Shown here: in pieces, positions 45,406-53,753 of the stretch
Position numbering within the stretch: the stretch's first letter is position 1
Layout of the letters: each line of letters begins with the position of its first letter
From: CAKZYD01 sp039814715
GTDB lineage: Bacteria > Pseudomonadota > Alphaproteobacteria > Sphingomonadales > CAKZYD01
Reading direction: 5' to 3'
DNA: 64,000 nucleotides
Assembly (NCBI GenBank): GCA_039814715.1
Contig: JBCCAR010000001.1
Span: 179,160-243,159 of the forward strand
Notes under the pieces: generated by a model
What the model was told of the DNA's origin: nothing
The model's input: the letters and a program-made list of their open reading frames with translations, nothing else
The model's database searches: none
Translations under genes and position numbers: made by a program

Positions 45406-47085
45406 ATTCGTGATAAACCCGACGCAGCAGACCCCTATGAACGCGAAGCGCAAACCTTCCCCGTTTTAACGCAGGAGCAAATAAAGTGCATTGCAGCCTT
45501 CGGTCATGAAAGCGCCCTTCGCAAAGGCACGATCCTTTTCCGGCGCGGAGAAAGAACTGTTGATTTCTTCGTGGTGCTCGACGGGTGCATTGAGATATTC
45601 GATGAGGCACGTAGCGAGGATGCGGTGTTTACTGTCCACGCGCAAAGCCAATTTACCGGAGAGCTTGACCTCTTTAGCAACCGCAAAATCCTAGTCTCGG
45701 GGCGTATGGGCGAAACTGGCAGGGTGCTGCGGCTGAACCGCATCGCCTTTCGCAAGTTACTGTCAGCCGAGCCAGACATTGCCGAAATCATCATGCGCGC
45801 CTTCATACTGCGCCGCGTGGGTCTCATTTTATATACCCAAGGGGGCGTGCGCATTATTGGCGACCCGCGCAGCCGCGACACGCTCACGCTCGCCCGCTTT
45901 TTAAAGCGTAATGGCTACCCCAATGAAGTGCTCGACTATCGCACGAGTGACGAAGCAAGAGCGCTGTCAGGCCCTGCTGAAACTATAGAAGAGAATATTC
46001 CAATTGTGGCGATCGGTAAGGATCAGTTCTTATCCAAGCCTGATCGCCGAGAACTGGCCCACGCCTTAGGCATTGACGAAGACATTGAGAGCGGCGTCCC
46101 CTATGACGTGATCGTCGTCGGCGCTGGGCCAGCGGGTCTCGCGGCGGGTGTTTATGCCGCTTCGGAAGGCTTGCAGACCTTGATTTTGGAAGCCGAAGCA
46201 CCCGGCGGCCAAGCCGGGACCAGCTCAAAAATTGAGAATTACCTCGGCTTCCCAACCGGTATTTCCGGCCAAGCTCTTGCTGGCCGCGCGCAAATTCAAG
46301 CGCAGAAATTTGGCGCAACGCTGGCCGTTCCGCGCCGCGCCCAGTCTTTAGACTGCAGCCAAAAACCATTCGCGCTCACGCTAGATTGCGGCCAAATCAT
46401 TCACAGCCACGCCGTTATTGTTGCCAGCGGCGCAAGCTATCGCACCCTGACGCTCGAGAACATGTCTGATTATGAAGGCGCAGGCATTCACTATGCGGCG
46501 ACCGCGCTAGAAGCTGATTTGTGCGTGAATGAAGACGTCATCGTGGTTGGCGGCGGCAATTCTGCTGGCCAAGCGGCCATCTACTTATCGCGGTTTGCAA
46601 AAAACGTGCACATTCTCATCCGCGGCGACACACTCGCAGCCAGCATGTCAGATTATTTGATCAGCCGGATTGATGCTGGGGCGAATATCCACCTTCAGCG
46701 CAACAGTGAGATTACCCAGCTGGCAGGCGAAAGACGCCTGCAAACGGTCACGTTTGCCAATAAGAACACGAAAGCAGAAACCCAGTTAGACTGCGGCAAT
46801 GTATTTTTAATGATTGGCGCCGTGCCCAATACGACATGGCTGGAAGGCTGCACGCAAATGGATGAGGCCGGGTTTCTAAAAACAGGGATCGATATTCCTG
46901 GCGGCGCTTGGACCGACGCGCGCCAACCCTTTACCTTAGAAACCAGCCAACCCGGCGTCTTCGCGGTGGGCGATGTTCGCGCCAATTCCGTCAAACGGGT
47001 CGAGTCCGGCGTCGGTGAGGGCTCGGTCTGCGTTCAATATGTGCACCGCGCAATCGCAGATAGCAAAGCGGCGATGAAAGGCTAG
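45406..47085 (+). CDS. CNBD-containing thioredoxin-reductase-like flavoprotein, start unclear
   Basis: A cyclic-nucleotide-binding-type domain (about 1-150: TFPVLTQEQIKCIAAFG, FRRGERTVDFFVVLDG, FTGELDLFSNRK) precedes a short thioredoxin-like linker and an FAD/NAD(P)H oxidoreductase (VIVVGAGPAGLAAGVYA, APGGQAGTSSKIENY, VIVVGGGNSAGQAAIYLS, GVFAVGDVR). The CxxC of true thioredoxin reductase is absent, as is typical of this fused family. Homologous sequence (DPYEREAQTFPVL) begins at 45433, but the frame, open from 45397, has no ATG, GTG or TTG before a GTG at 45571, inside the CNBD. ATT at 45406 is the only near-cognate start. The original start may have been lost when the neighbouring island inserted. 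Convergent with the next gene, with 4-bp overlap of stops. Confidence 0.8.
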   Translation: MRDKPDAADPYEREAQTFPVLTQEQIKCIAAFGHESALRKGTILFRRGERTVDFFVVLDGCIEIFDEARSEDAVFTVHAQSQFTGELDLFSNRKILVSGRMGETGRVLRLNRIAFRKLLSAEPDIAEIIMRAFILRRVGLILYTQGGVRIIGDPRSRDTLTLARFLKRNGYPNEVLDYRTSDEARALSGPAETIEENIPIVAIGKDQFLSKPDRRELAHALGIDEDIESGVPYDVIVVGAGPAGLAAGVYAASEGLQTLILEAEAPGGQAGTSSKIENYLGFPTGISGQALAGRAQIQAQKFGATLAVPRRAQSLDCSQKPFALTLDCGQIIHSHAVIVASGASYRTLTLENMSDYEGAGIHYAATALEADLCVNEDVIVVGGGNSAGQAAIYLSRFAKNVHILIRGDTLAASMSDYLISRIDAGANIHLQRNSEITQLAGERRLQTVTFANKNTKAETQLDCGNVFLMIGAVPNTTWLEGCTQMDEAGFLKTGIDIPGGAWTDARQPFTLETSQPGVFAVGDVRANSVKRVESGVGEGSVCVQYVHRAIADSKAAMKG

Positions 47086-47879
47086 CGCCCCTGCCAAACT
47101 GGTTTGCGCTTTTCAACAAAGGCGCGCGGCCCTTCTTTTGCATCTTCCGAGCTGAACACCAATTTGGCCGCTCTGCCAGACAGCGACCGAAGCGCGGCCT
47201 CGTCATGATCGAGCGCGGCGCGCGCAACGGCCAGGCTTTCGCGCACTGCCAGCGGCGCATTTGCAGCAATCGTAGCGGCCAGCTCTTTTGCCTTTTCTAA
47301 GACGCTTTGCGCGGGCTCTAGATAATTGATCAGCCCCAATTGATAAGCCCGCTCCGCTGGCAATGGATCGCCCGTCGCGACCAGCTCTAGCGCAATATGG
47401 CGCGGCAAGGCCCTGCCAAGGCGGTACACCCCGCCTGCAGCTGCAAGCAAACCTCGCTTTGGTTCCGGCAGCCCAAATCCAGAGGATTGCGACGCCACAA
47501 TCATATCGCAGGCGAGCGCAAACTCACACCCGCCAGCAAGCGCGCTGCCCGTCACGGCGGCAATCCAAGGCGTTCCGCGCTGCGCATACGTAAACCCGCC
47601 AAAGCCGCCCTCTTTGGTTGACAGCGTGCGCGCACGCCCTTTGGCGATTTCCGACAAATCGGCCCCTGCGCAAAATACGTTGTCATTGGAAGACGTCAGG
47701 ATGGCCGCGCGGATATCATCGCGGCTATCAACTTCTCGCACGATCCAATCCATGGCAAGCGTCACGGCTTCATTCACGGCATTGTATTTTTCAGGCCGAT
47801 TTAGCGTGACAACGGCAACATTATCGCCGCCCACCTCAAACAAAACCTCTTCACCAACGCTGCTTGGAGCCTGTGACAT
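47082..47879 (-). CDS. enoyl-CoA hydratase/isomerase (crotonase) family
   Basis: 265 residues. The crotonase fold shows the oxyanion-hole segments NVFCAGADLSEIAKG (about 68) and GSALAGGCEFALACDMIVAS (about 110), and SGFGLPEPKRGLLAAAGGVYRLGR with Glu about 139 at a usual catalytic position. The C-terminus FVEKRKPVWQGR is typical of hydratases. It probably hydrates a 2-enoyl-CoA in fatty-acid or branched-chain degradation; the exact substrate is not readable. Upstream, on the same strand, tRNA-Ile2 was its neighbour before the satellite inserted. Confidence 0.92.
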   Translation of the reverse strand: MSQAPSSVGEEVLFEVGGDNVAVVTLNRPEKYNAVNEAVTLAMDWIVREVDSRDDIRAAILTSSNDNVFCAGADLSEIAKGRARTLSTKEGGFGGFTYAQRGTPWIAAVTGSALAGGCEFALACDMIVASQSSGFGLPEPKRGLLAAAGGVYRLGRALPRHIALELVATGDPLPAERAYQLGLINYLEPAQSVLEKAKELAATIAANAPLAVRESLAVARAALDHDEAALRSLSGRAAKLVFSSEDAKEGPRAFVEKRKPVWQGR

Positions 47880-47983
47880 GCGCTTTCATCCTTACCGGCA
47901 TTAAGAAGCAAGACGAAAGCATAAGTTCGCCACTGGGGACACTGCCCAATGATGCAGTCAAAAAAAGTCCTCAAAGAAAAGAA

Positions 47984-48000
47984 ATGGTAGGCCCGGAGGG
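47984..48000. repeat. attL of the satellite
   Basis: ATGGTAGGCCCGGAGGG, identical to 58894-58910 within tRNA-Ile2. It is the 3' acceptor/T-arm end of the tRNA in minus orientation. Confidence 0.88.
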
Positions 48001-48084
48001 CACATAAAACCAAATAGGAAACAACGCCGTAAGCTGGCGAAGGGCAAAAAAGCAACGACCGTCGATACTGGCGTTCCCAATTCA

Positions 48085-48186
48085 ATGGCGAACCACAACA
48101 TCGGTTTTGATTACCGGGCTGCGAATGCACACCACCGCAAGAAGTCAAGCGTCCAACCATCACGGCGCAAAGGCGAAGTACGCTAA
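48085..48186 (+). CDS. possible 33-residue leader ORF of the satellite
   Basis: Short ORF starting MANHNIGFDYRAANAHHRKK, basic, whose TAA overlaps the helicase ATG (TAATG). No clear ribosome-binding site precedes it. The overlap is the only support. It may be a small regulatory protein or chance. Confidence 0.25.
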   Translation: MANHNIGFDYRAANAHHRKKSSVQPSRRKGEVR

Positions 48187-49586
48187 TGTCACCGAGCAAC
48201 AACATAGTAGTGCCGCTTCGCAAAGACGGGCGCGCAGTAACTGGCACCGGGGATGATCGATACGGCGGCGGTCGCACATCGCCTGATGCCGCGTTTTCTC
48301 AAGACGCCGCCGCGACGTTCTTCAGCGACCGCTACGAAGACGCAGTCAAATACGTCGCTGATGAGGAGCGTTTCATTATCTATGATGGGGCGTCTTGGCA
48401 GCGCGATGAGACCAACAAAATTGATGACCTGATCAGAGCATCCAATCGCGCGTACGTGTTATCGATCAAAGCCGCCAATCGAAACAATAGCTACGCGAAC
48501 TTAAAGGCCACGAAGAACCTTGTCGCTAGTGACCCTCGACATGTCGTTTTGTCATCAGACTTGGACAAAGACCCCGCGCTACTTAACTGCCCAGACGGCA
48601 GCTACAATTTAGAAAGTGGCGACCATAAACCTCACGACCCGGCCGATCTTTGCACCCGCATTACAGCCGTCGCTCCCTCTTTTACAGACCCGACAGACTT
48701 CCAGAACCACGTGAACGAATGGAGCAATTTTCGCCCTGAGTTGGCGGACTATCTGGCGCGCGCCGGCGGATACCTTTTGCGCGGGGACAATCCCGAGGAA
48801 GTGTTTTTTGTCATTTATGGAAACGGACAAAACGGCAAGTCAAAATTCAAAGATTTACTTGTCCATGTTGCGGGAAATTACGCAACTCAAGCACCATCTG
48901 GCCTTTTCCTGAGCAGCCAACCCATCAACGAAGACAATGCCTTGGCAAATTTAATCGGACCGCGATTAGCCTATGCCGAGGAGAACAAACCCAATTCGCC
49001 GCTGAGGGAGGACGTCATCAAGAGAACCACGGGGTCTCAGCACGCCAAGGTTCGCGCTATTTACCGTGACTACAAAGAACAACGCATCGGGTTCACGCCG
49101 CTCCTGTTGATTAATGACCTACCGCCACTCTCTGGTACCGGAAAAGCTTTGCGGCGGCGACTTCACCTCATCCCGTTTGAGTGGGACTGCCCGGATGATC
49201 GCAAAGACCCTCACCTGCTGCAAAAGCTAATACAGAACGAGGCCAGCGAAATTCTAGGGTGGCTAATAACTGGCGCCGTCTCCTATGCGCAAGTTGGGCT
49301 AAACAAACCAGAATGTATGATCCAAATCGAAAATGAGTACTTCAATGAGGAAGACACGATCGGCGCTTGGGTAAATGATTGCGTTGAGACGGGTCCACCC
49401 ACACTCAAGCTTAAGAGTGCCACCGCCTATCACAGTTATTCTCGGTGGTGCGATGAAAACGGCGCTACGCCAGTCACAAACGTGTTGTTGACCCGCGAAC
49501 TCGTCAATCGAGGCTTCAAGAAAGGCCGAAACCGCGAAGGTGCCTTTTTTGAGGCCCACCGCCTGAAAACACCGGGCTTTGAATGA
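48186..49586 (+). CDS. satellite replication helicase (D5/P4-type SF3 primase-helicase C-terminal)
   Basis: 466 residues. A D5_N-like domain (about 60-200: FIIYDGASWQRDETNKID, NCPDGSYNLESG) is followed by an SF3 helicase with Walker A FFVIYGNGQNGKSKF (about 218), Walker B region RLAYAEENK and the motif C segment LLLINDLPPLSG. The C-terminal part has the winged-helix region AYHSYSRWCDENG. No primase-polymerase domain precedes it, so it is shorter than P4 alpha or poxvirus D5. It would unwind the satellite origin, probably the inverted GTGACGGGT array starting 3 bp after its stop. Confidence 0.9.
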   Translation: MSPSNNIVVPLRKDGRAVTGTGDDRYGGGRTSPDAAFSQDAAATFFSDRYEDAVKYVADEERFIIYDGASWQRDETNKIDDLIRASNRAYVLSIKAANRNNSYANLKATKNLVASDPRHVVLSSDLDKDPALLNCPDGSYNLESGDHKPHDPADLCTRITAVAPSFTDPTDFQNHVNEWSNFRPELADYLARAGGYLLRGDNPEEVFFVIYGNGQNGKSKFKDLLVHVAGNYATQAPSGLFLSSQPINEDNALANLIGPRLAYAEENKPNSPLREDVIKRTTGSQHAKVRAIYRDYKEQRIGFTPLLLINDLPPLSGTGKALRRRLHLIPFEWDCPDDRKDPHLLQKLIQNEASEILGWLITGAVSYAQVGLNKPECMIQIENEYFNEEDTIGAWVNDCVETGPPTLKLKSATAYHSYSRWCDENGATPVTNVLLTRELVNRGFKKGRNREGAFFEAHRLKTPGFE

Positions 49587-49588
49587 TG

Positions 49589-49714
49589 TGACGGGTGTGA
49601 CGGGTGTGACGGGTTTTCAAAGAACCAAAAAATACTGTCGCGGATGGGCAGGCGTGTATGCGTGAAAGGTTTCATCAAACCCGTCACACCCGTCACACCC
49701 GTCACACCCGTCAC
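49589..49714. repeat. iteron-like inverted array, candidate satellite origin
   Basis: Three tandem GTGACGGGT units (49589-49615) face four tandem ACCCGTCAC units (49679-49714) across a 63-bp spacer. Together with flanking TTT/AAA the arms can pair perfectly over about 29 bp. Nine-base period, directly after the replicative helicase: the position and form fit an origin bound by a satellite replication protein. A CRISPR array is excluded because units abut without spacers. Confidence 0.65.
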
Positions 49715-49731
49715 AAAAAGAAGGAAAATAG

Positions 49732-50295
49732 ATGCCTAACATAGCAAAATTCGACTTTTCGGAACTCAGCCTCTTGGAGCGAGATATGACGGCCTTTGAG
49801 AAACAGGCTTTCCCAAAAGCTGCCTCTCGCAGCATCAATGAAGCTTTGAAGAAAGTAGAAACGCATACTGTCCGCGCCTTAGCCAGCTCTACCGGCGCAC
49901 GCCAAAAAACAATAAGAGCAACACTCAAGCGCGGAAAGGCAAGTCAGGCTAGGCTTATAGCGTCGCTTTCCTCACGCGCAGAGCGACCCCTTTCACTTAT
50001 GGAGTTTGGAGCGCGACAGACCAAGAAGGGCGTATCATCAAAAGCCTGGGGGAAGCGCAAGCTTTACCGCCACGCTTTTATCGCATCCATGCCAAACGGG
50101 AAGGTCGGTGTCTTTACTCGCAAACGCACGCAGCGCCTTCCAATCAAGACACTCTACGGACCGTCAATACCCAGGGAGATGGCAGACAATGAAATTAAGG
50201 ACATGATGAATAGCGTGTTTCAGCAGAGACTGCGCGACCGCTTCCCGCATAATCTAGACAGGGCAGTCAGGCAGTATTTGAAGAGGATCGGCTAA
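49732..50295 (+). CDS. gpZ-like minor tail / tail-completion protein
   Basis: 187 residues resembling prophage minor tail protein Z: AFPKAASRSINEALKKVETHTVRALASSTGARQKTIRATLKRGKAS and the C-terminal half RHAFIASMPNGKVGVFTRKR.QRLPIKTLYGPSIP. In lambda-like phages Z completes the tail end that meets the head. Here it is the only tail-related gene, and it stands upstream of the packaging genes instead of after the connectors. It may adapt satellite capsids to helper tails; this is inference. AGAAGG lies about 12 bp before the ATG. Confidence 0.8.
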   Translation: MPNIAKFDFSELSLLERDMTAFEKQAFPKAASRSINEALKKVETHTVRALASSTGARQKTIRATLKRGKASQARLIASLSSRAERPLSLMEFGARQTKKGVSSKAWGKRKLYRHAFIASMPNGKVGVFTRKRTQRLPIKTLYGPSIPREMADNEIKDMMNSVFQQRLRDRFPHNLDRAVRQYLKRIG

Positions 50296-50319
50296 TTCTA
50301 CTGGGAAAAACAGAGCGCT

Positions 50320-50395
50320 GACCATGTGCCTCGCGGGTCCTTCTTGGCCTCATCATTTGCGGGTACGCAGCTCCCGGAATTGCGTTAGTTTCTGA
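50320..50395 (+). promoter_or_regulatory. candidate cos site
   Basis: The 140-bp gap before the small terminase contains CCTCGCGGGT (50329-50338), a 10-base match to the nicking region of lambda cosN, followed by GGTCC and GCGGGTACGC repeats. The location immediately upstream of terS is that of cos in lambdoid phages. It rests on similarity recalled by eye. Confidence 0.4.
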
Positions 50396-50435
50396 GACCA
50401 AAAAAATATATATAAATCAATTATTTAGAAAACAT

Positions 50436-50963
50436 ATGGCCATCGCAGATCAAGACACACTCATGGACTTGCCAGAGATTGTGCCCGCAGTCATGAGCAA
50501 AGCTGCGTTTGCCAAACATATGGGACACACTCCTGCAAGCGTCACGCAGTGGATGGGCAACGGTATGCCGGTGCGTGATGATGGGCGCATCAACGTCCAG
50601 GCTGCGGCTGACTGGATTGCTGGCCATGTCAGGCCCAAGGCCGCCACCAGCGATAAATCAGAGCTCAATGCCATACGCGCCAAGCTGGAAGCGGAGAAGC
50701 TGCGCAAGGTGCGCTTGGAAGCAGATCAGCTGGAAGGCAAGCTGGTGGAGCGTGCTGCTGTTGCCCGCGCCATTGCTGCCAGGGCGCGCATGGAGCGGGA
50801 CCGGCACATTACCTGGGTCCAGCGCATTGCGCCTACCATGGCTGCAGAGCTTGGCGTTTCAGCTGGTGACGTTTTCAAACTGCTGGACAAAGAATTACGT
50901 GCACACCTGCAGGACGTTGCCGACACGGCGCTACCAGACAATCTGGACGCTGCCCATGGGTAA
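50436..50963 (+). CDS. terminase small subunit (Nu1-like)
   Basis: 175 residues. The N-terminal winged HTH (MSKAAFAKHMGHTPASVTQWMGNGMPVRDDGRINVQAAADWIAG) is of the Nu1/DUF1441 kind that reads the packaging site. A helical coiled region (LNAIRAKLEAEKLRKVRLEADQLEGKLV) mediates oligomers. It should recognise the adjacent cos candidate and recruit the large subunit. An AT-rich leader precedes the ATG with only a weak ribosome-binding site. Its stop overlaps the terL start by 8 bp. Confidence 0.88.
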   Translation: MAIADQDTLMDLPEIVPAVMSKAAFAKHMGHTPASVTQWMGNGMPVRDDGRINVQAAADWIAGHVRPKAATSDKSELNAIRAKLEAEKLRKVRLEADQLEGKLVERAAVARAIAARARMERDRHITWVQRIAPTMAAELGVSAGDVFKLLDKELRAHLQDVADTALPDNLDAAHG

Positions 50964-52740
50964 ACCTGAAACCACACGGCAATGGGTTGATGCGATCTGG
51001 CGCGATGCCGCGCGGCCTGAACAGCAAATGGCTGTGTCGCAATGGGCAGACCAGTTACGCATTTTGCCGCCTATGTCGGCCGAGCCCGGACCCTGGCGCA
51101 CAGAGCGTGTCCCTTATCTGCGCGATATCATGGATGCCCTATCCGTTGGCAGCGACTCTGAGCGCGTGGTGTTCATGAAAGGCGCACAGCTAGGTGCCAG
51201 TGAGGCCGGGTATAATTTCATCTGCTATTGCATCGACCAGGCGCCTGGGAACATTCTTCTTGTTGAGCCCACCACAGAGTCGATCCGGCGCAACTCTACC
51301 GCGCGCATCGACCCGCTGATTGAATTCACGCCCGTGCTGGCTGACAAGGTGATCCCGGCGAAAAGTAGAGATAGCGGCAACAGCAAGACCATCAAGCGGT
51401 TCGGCAGCGGCGCGCTTTATATGGCCGGTGCGAATAGCCCCGTGGGCTTGCGCAGCTTGCCCATTCGCTTTTTGCTGATGGATGAGGTGGACGGCTTCCC
51501 CGCTGATGCCGGTGAAGAAGGTGACCCCGTTGCACTTGCCATTCAGCGCACCGCGACCTTCCCGGGCCGCCGCAAAATCTTCATGGCCAGCACGCCCACC
51601 ATCAAAGGCTTATCGCGCATCGAGGCGGCCTTTCTGGAAGGCGATCAGCGGCGATTTTATGTGCCCTGCCCCCAATGCAATGCCTCTCAACTGATCACTT
51701 GGAAATCGATCGTTTGGGATGAAGGTGATCCATCAAGCGCCCACATGGTCTGCCAACATGGCTGCCCCATAGAGGAAACGGCAAAACCAGCGATGCTTGG
51801 CGCTGGGCGTTGGAAGACCCACGCGAAAGGCGACGGACGCACCGCCTCTTTTCACCTGTCGACACTTTATAGCCCCTTTGAAAGCTGGTCTGATATCGCC
51901 AGAGAATTCATCGCCGCGCATAAAGCACCCGAGCGACTAAAATCATGGGTAAACCTAAAGTTAGGCGAGACGTTCAGTATGGAAGGTAGCCAGCCGCCGG
52001 ATGTGGCCCGGCTACTTGATCGTCGGGAGCCCGACTATGACATGTTGCCTGAGGGCGCAGTTCTGCTCACGATGGGGGTTGATACCCAGGATGATCGCCT
52101 CGAATACGAGGTTGTAGCATGGGGCCGAGATTTCGAAAGCTGGAGCATTGATTACCGCATTATCAGCGGCGACCCCGCCGGTCCGGATGTTTGGGAGGCC
52201 CTTTGGCATGATATCCGTCAAGGCTTCAAACATAGTCGCGATGTACCCGATCAACATATTCAGGCTGTTTGTATCGATAGCGGCGGCCATTTTGCACAGC
52301 AGGTCTATCGGTTTTGTAGTGATAAGCACCACAGAAACATATGGGCCATCAAAGGCCGCGGCGGCGACGGCCTCCCGATCTTTCCGCGAAAGGCCAGTTA
52401 CAAGAACTTAGGGAAAGTTCCTCTCTACATCGTAGGCTCCGACGCTGCAAAGGAGACGGTGTACGCTCGCCTTCGCAGAGACGAGCCTGGGCCAGGATAT
52501 TGCCACTTCCCACTAGCTCGAAATCAAGAATACTTTGGACAATTGACAGCAGAAAGACGCGTCATCAAGCACAGACGTGGCTACCCGCGCAATGAATGGG
52601 AAAAGAAAAGTTCTGATCGAAATGAAGCACTTGATGTCAGAGCATACGCAACCGCCGCTATAGAAGGATTAGTCTTGAAGGGACTACGTATCAACAACCT
52701 CGCAGACACCCTAGACGACAAACCTCTCAAGGAGACTTGA
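50956..52740 (+). CDS. terminase large subunit (GpA family)
   Basis: 594 residues from ATG 50956; the frame is open further upstream, but that part is a shadow of terS. The ATPase half has FMKGAQLGASEAGYNFI (Walker A-like) and FLLMDEVDGFP (Walker B), then ASTPTIKGLSRIE as coupling motif, and a CPQC...C zinc-like pair. The nuclease half has LLTMGVDTQDDRLEYEVVAWG and CIDSGGHF with acidic residues for metal binding. The family packages cos-type genomes. The length is about 50 residues shorter than lambda gpA. Confidence 0.93.
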   Translation: MGKPETTRQWVDAIWRDAARPEQQMAVSQWADQLRILPPMSAEPGPWRTERVPYLRDIMDALSVGSDSERVVFMKGAQLGASEAGYNFICYCIDQAPGNILLVEPTTESIRRNSTARIDPLIEFTPVLADKVIPAKSRDSGNSKTIKRFGSGALYMAGANSPVGLRSLPIRFLLMDEVDGFPADAGEEGDPVALAIQRTATFPGRRKIFMASTPTIKGLSRIEAAFLEGDQRRFYVPCPQCNASQLITWKSIVWDEGDPSSAHMVCQHGCPIEETAKPAMLGAGRWKTHAKGDGRTASFHLSTLYSPFESWSDIAREFIAAHKAPERLKSWVNLKLGETFSMEGSQPPDVARLLDRREPDYDMLPEGAVLLTMGVDTQDDRLEYEVVAWGRDFESWSIDYRIISGDPAGPDVWEALWHDIRQGFKHSRDVPDQHIQAVCIDSGGHFAQQVYRFCSDKHHRNIWAIKGRGGDGLPIFPRKASYKNLGKVPLYIVGSDAAKETVYARLRRDEPGPGYCHFPLARNQEYFGQLTAERRVIKHRRGYPRNEWEKKSSDRNEALDVRAYATAAIEGLVLKGLRINNLADTLDDKPLKET

Positions 52741-52769
52741 CTTCTAGGAGATTTGGAGCATTCTAAGAC

Positions 52770-52802
52770 GGCCTGAGCGCGGGCTGCAACCCGCGCCAGG
52801 CC
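52770..52802. repeat. strong intergenic hairpin after terL
   Basis: GGCCTG-A-GCGCGGG pairs with CCCGCGC-CAGGCC (13 bp, one bulged A, loop CTGCAA). No T-run follows. It could slow polymerase or shield mRNA ends between terL and the next gene. Confidence 0.5.
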
Positions 52803-52830
52803 TAACCACATCTGCTTTAGGAGAGCAAAC

Positions 52831-53139
52831 ATGGCTGACAGCCTTTCTAACGGTGCCGCCGCCGATTCTAAACATCAAACTAACATTCACACCTTCCCCG
52901 TTCAGCAAGAAGTCAATGATACAACTTCTGATTTGTATCATTACGTTAGGCTTATTGAGGATATCTGGGACAACCTTTACCCTGCGCTTGAACGCAAACC
53001 GGAGTTGTCCGAAGACGTGCATAAAATGCACTTTTTGCTAAGGAAAAGCCGAGATTTAGTCGTCGCTGCTGTCAATCATTCTGCTTGCTGTGATGCGGCA
53101 GAAATCGACAAATTGATCAGGACCTCTAAGCAGGATTAA
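52831..53139 (+). CDS. small hypothetical satellite protein
   Basis: 102 residues, ATG preceded by TTTAGGAGAG. No recognised domain. The middle is helical (LYHYVRLIEDIWDNLYPALERKPELSEDVHKMHFLLRKSRDLVVAAV), with a Cys-Cys pair near the C-terminus. It lies between terL and the portal, where connector or regulatory genes occur. The function is unknown. Confidence 0.7.
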   Translation: MADSLSNGAAADSKHQTNIHTFPVQQEVNDTTSDLYHYVRLIEDIWDNLYPALERKPELSEDVHKMHFLLRKSRDLVVAAVNHSACCDAAEIDKLIRTSKQD

Positions 53140-53216
53140 AAACCTCTTTAAGATGTTTTTAGTTGACGCGCCTAATTCTCTAGAATAAACCTCTCTAAGA
53201 TGTTTATTCTAGAGAA
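53137..53216 (+). promoter_or_regulatory. two stem-loops with the same 11-base loop, overlapping a promoter
   Basis: Stem 1: TAAAAAC/GTTTTTA (53137-53161). Stem 2: TTCTCTAGAATAAAC/GTTTATTCTAGAGAA, 15 perfect pairs (53176-53216). The loops are CTCTTTAAGAT and CTCTCTAAGAT, so stems differ while loops are kept. TTGACG at 53163 with ATAAAC at 53185 (16-bp spacer) makes a promoter whose -10 lies in stem 2, and stem 2 ends at the AAGGAG ribosome-binding site of the next gene. It is either a repressor operator or an RNA element. Confidence 0.6.
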
Positions 53217-53227
53217 GGAGCAGTCCG

Positions 53228-53746
53228 TTGTCGACTTTCTCAATTACCTACCCATGGCTTTGTGCGGTTTGCTCGCTTGACAGCAAGCTTTTCACCCAAG
53301 AGCTGGCGCGTCATAAACTTCTATATGACGTTACATCAAAAAGAGGCTCACCACGGTTGTTGAACTGGGACCAAGCCATGCGCCTTCAGGTTTACTTGTA
53401 TTTGCGCCGAGCTGGTCTTGAGCCTGCGCTTGCAGCTGAGGCCGCTGTATTTGTTAAAGATTACAGCAATCATTATGGCTCACGCGATGTCCCAATGTGT
53501 AACCCGCACACTCAATTGCAAACCTATTTGGATACTTTCACGAAACGAATTCTCTTAGTCAAAATTGGCAATACCTCGGTAAGCATCGAGCGCCCTTATA
53601 TCGCTGATGTCCAGTCTTATGATGTGATTACCAGCATGCAAATGTTTAGCCATTCGGCCGCCTTTGCAGTTCCCCTGCATGGCTGCGCGGAACAATGCGC
53701 TGAAATATATTTTCAGGAGCACAACCAACATTGGAACGAGGCCTAA
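53228..53746 (+). CDS. hypothetical satellite protein, TTG start
   Basis: 172 residues from TTG 53228, with AAGGAG 7 bp upstream. No family recognised. Residues about 44-80 (LLNWDQAMRLQVYLYLRRAGLEPALAAEAAVFV) could form a helix-turn-helix. The gene has its own promoter within a large inverted repeat, which suggests a regulator, perhaps one acting on that repeat. This is inference. Confidence 0.65.
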   Translation: MSTFSITYPWLCAVCSLDSKLFTQELARHKLLYDVTSKRGSPRLLNWDQAMRLQVYLYLRRAGLEPALAAEAAVFVKDYSNHYGSRDVPMCNPHTQLQTYLDTFTKRILLVKIGNTSVSIERPYIADVQSYDVITSMQMFSHSAAFAVPLHGCAEQCAEIYFQEHNQHWNEA

Positions 53747-53753
53747 ACTCATC

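Noticed and set aside
45571..47085. GTG 45571 as the start of the CNBD flavoprotein
   Set aside because: Would remove about half of a conserved CNBD whose sequence continues in frame upstream; kept only as the fallback start.
49589..49714. CRISPR-like tandem repeats
   Set aside because: Units of nine bases abut directly without spacers and occur in opposed blocks; no cas genes are near.
50509..50955. N-terminal extension of the large terminase frame
   Set aside because: Overlaps the well-supported small terminase in another frame and shows no terminase motifs; ATG 50956 fits better.
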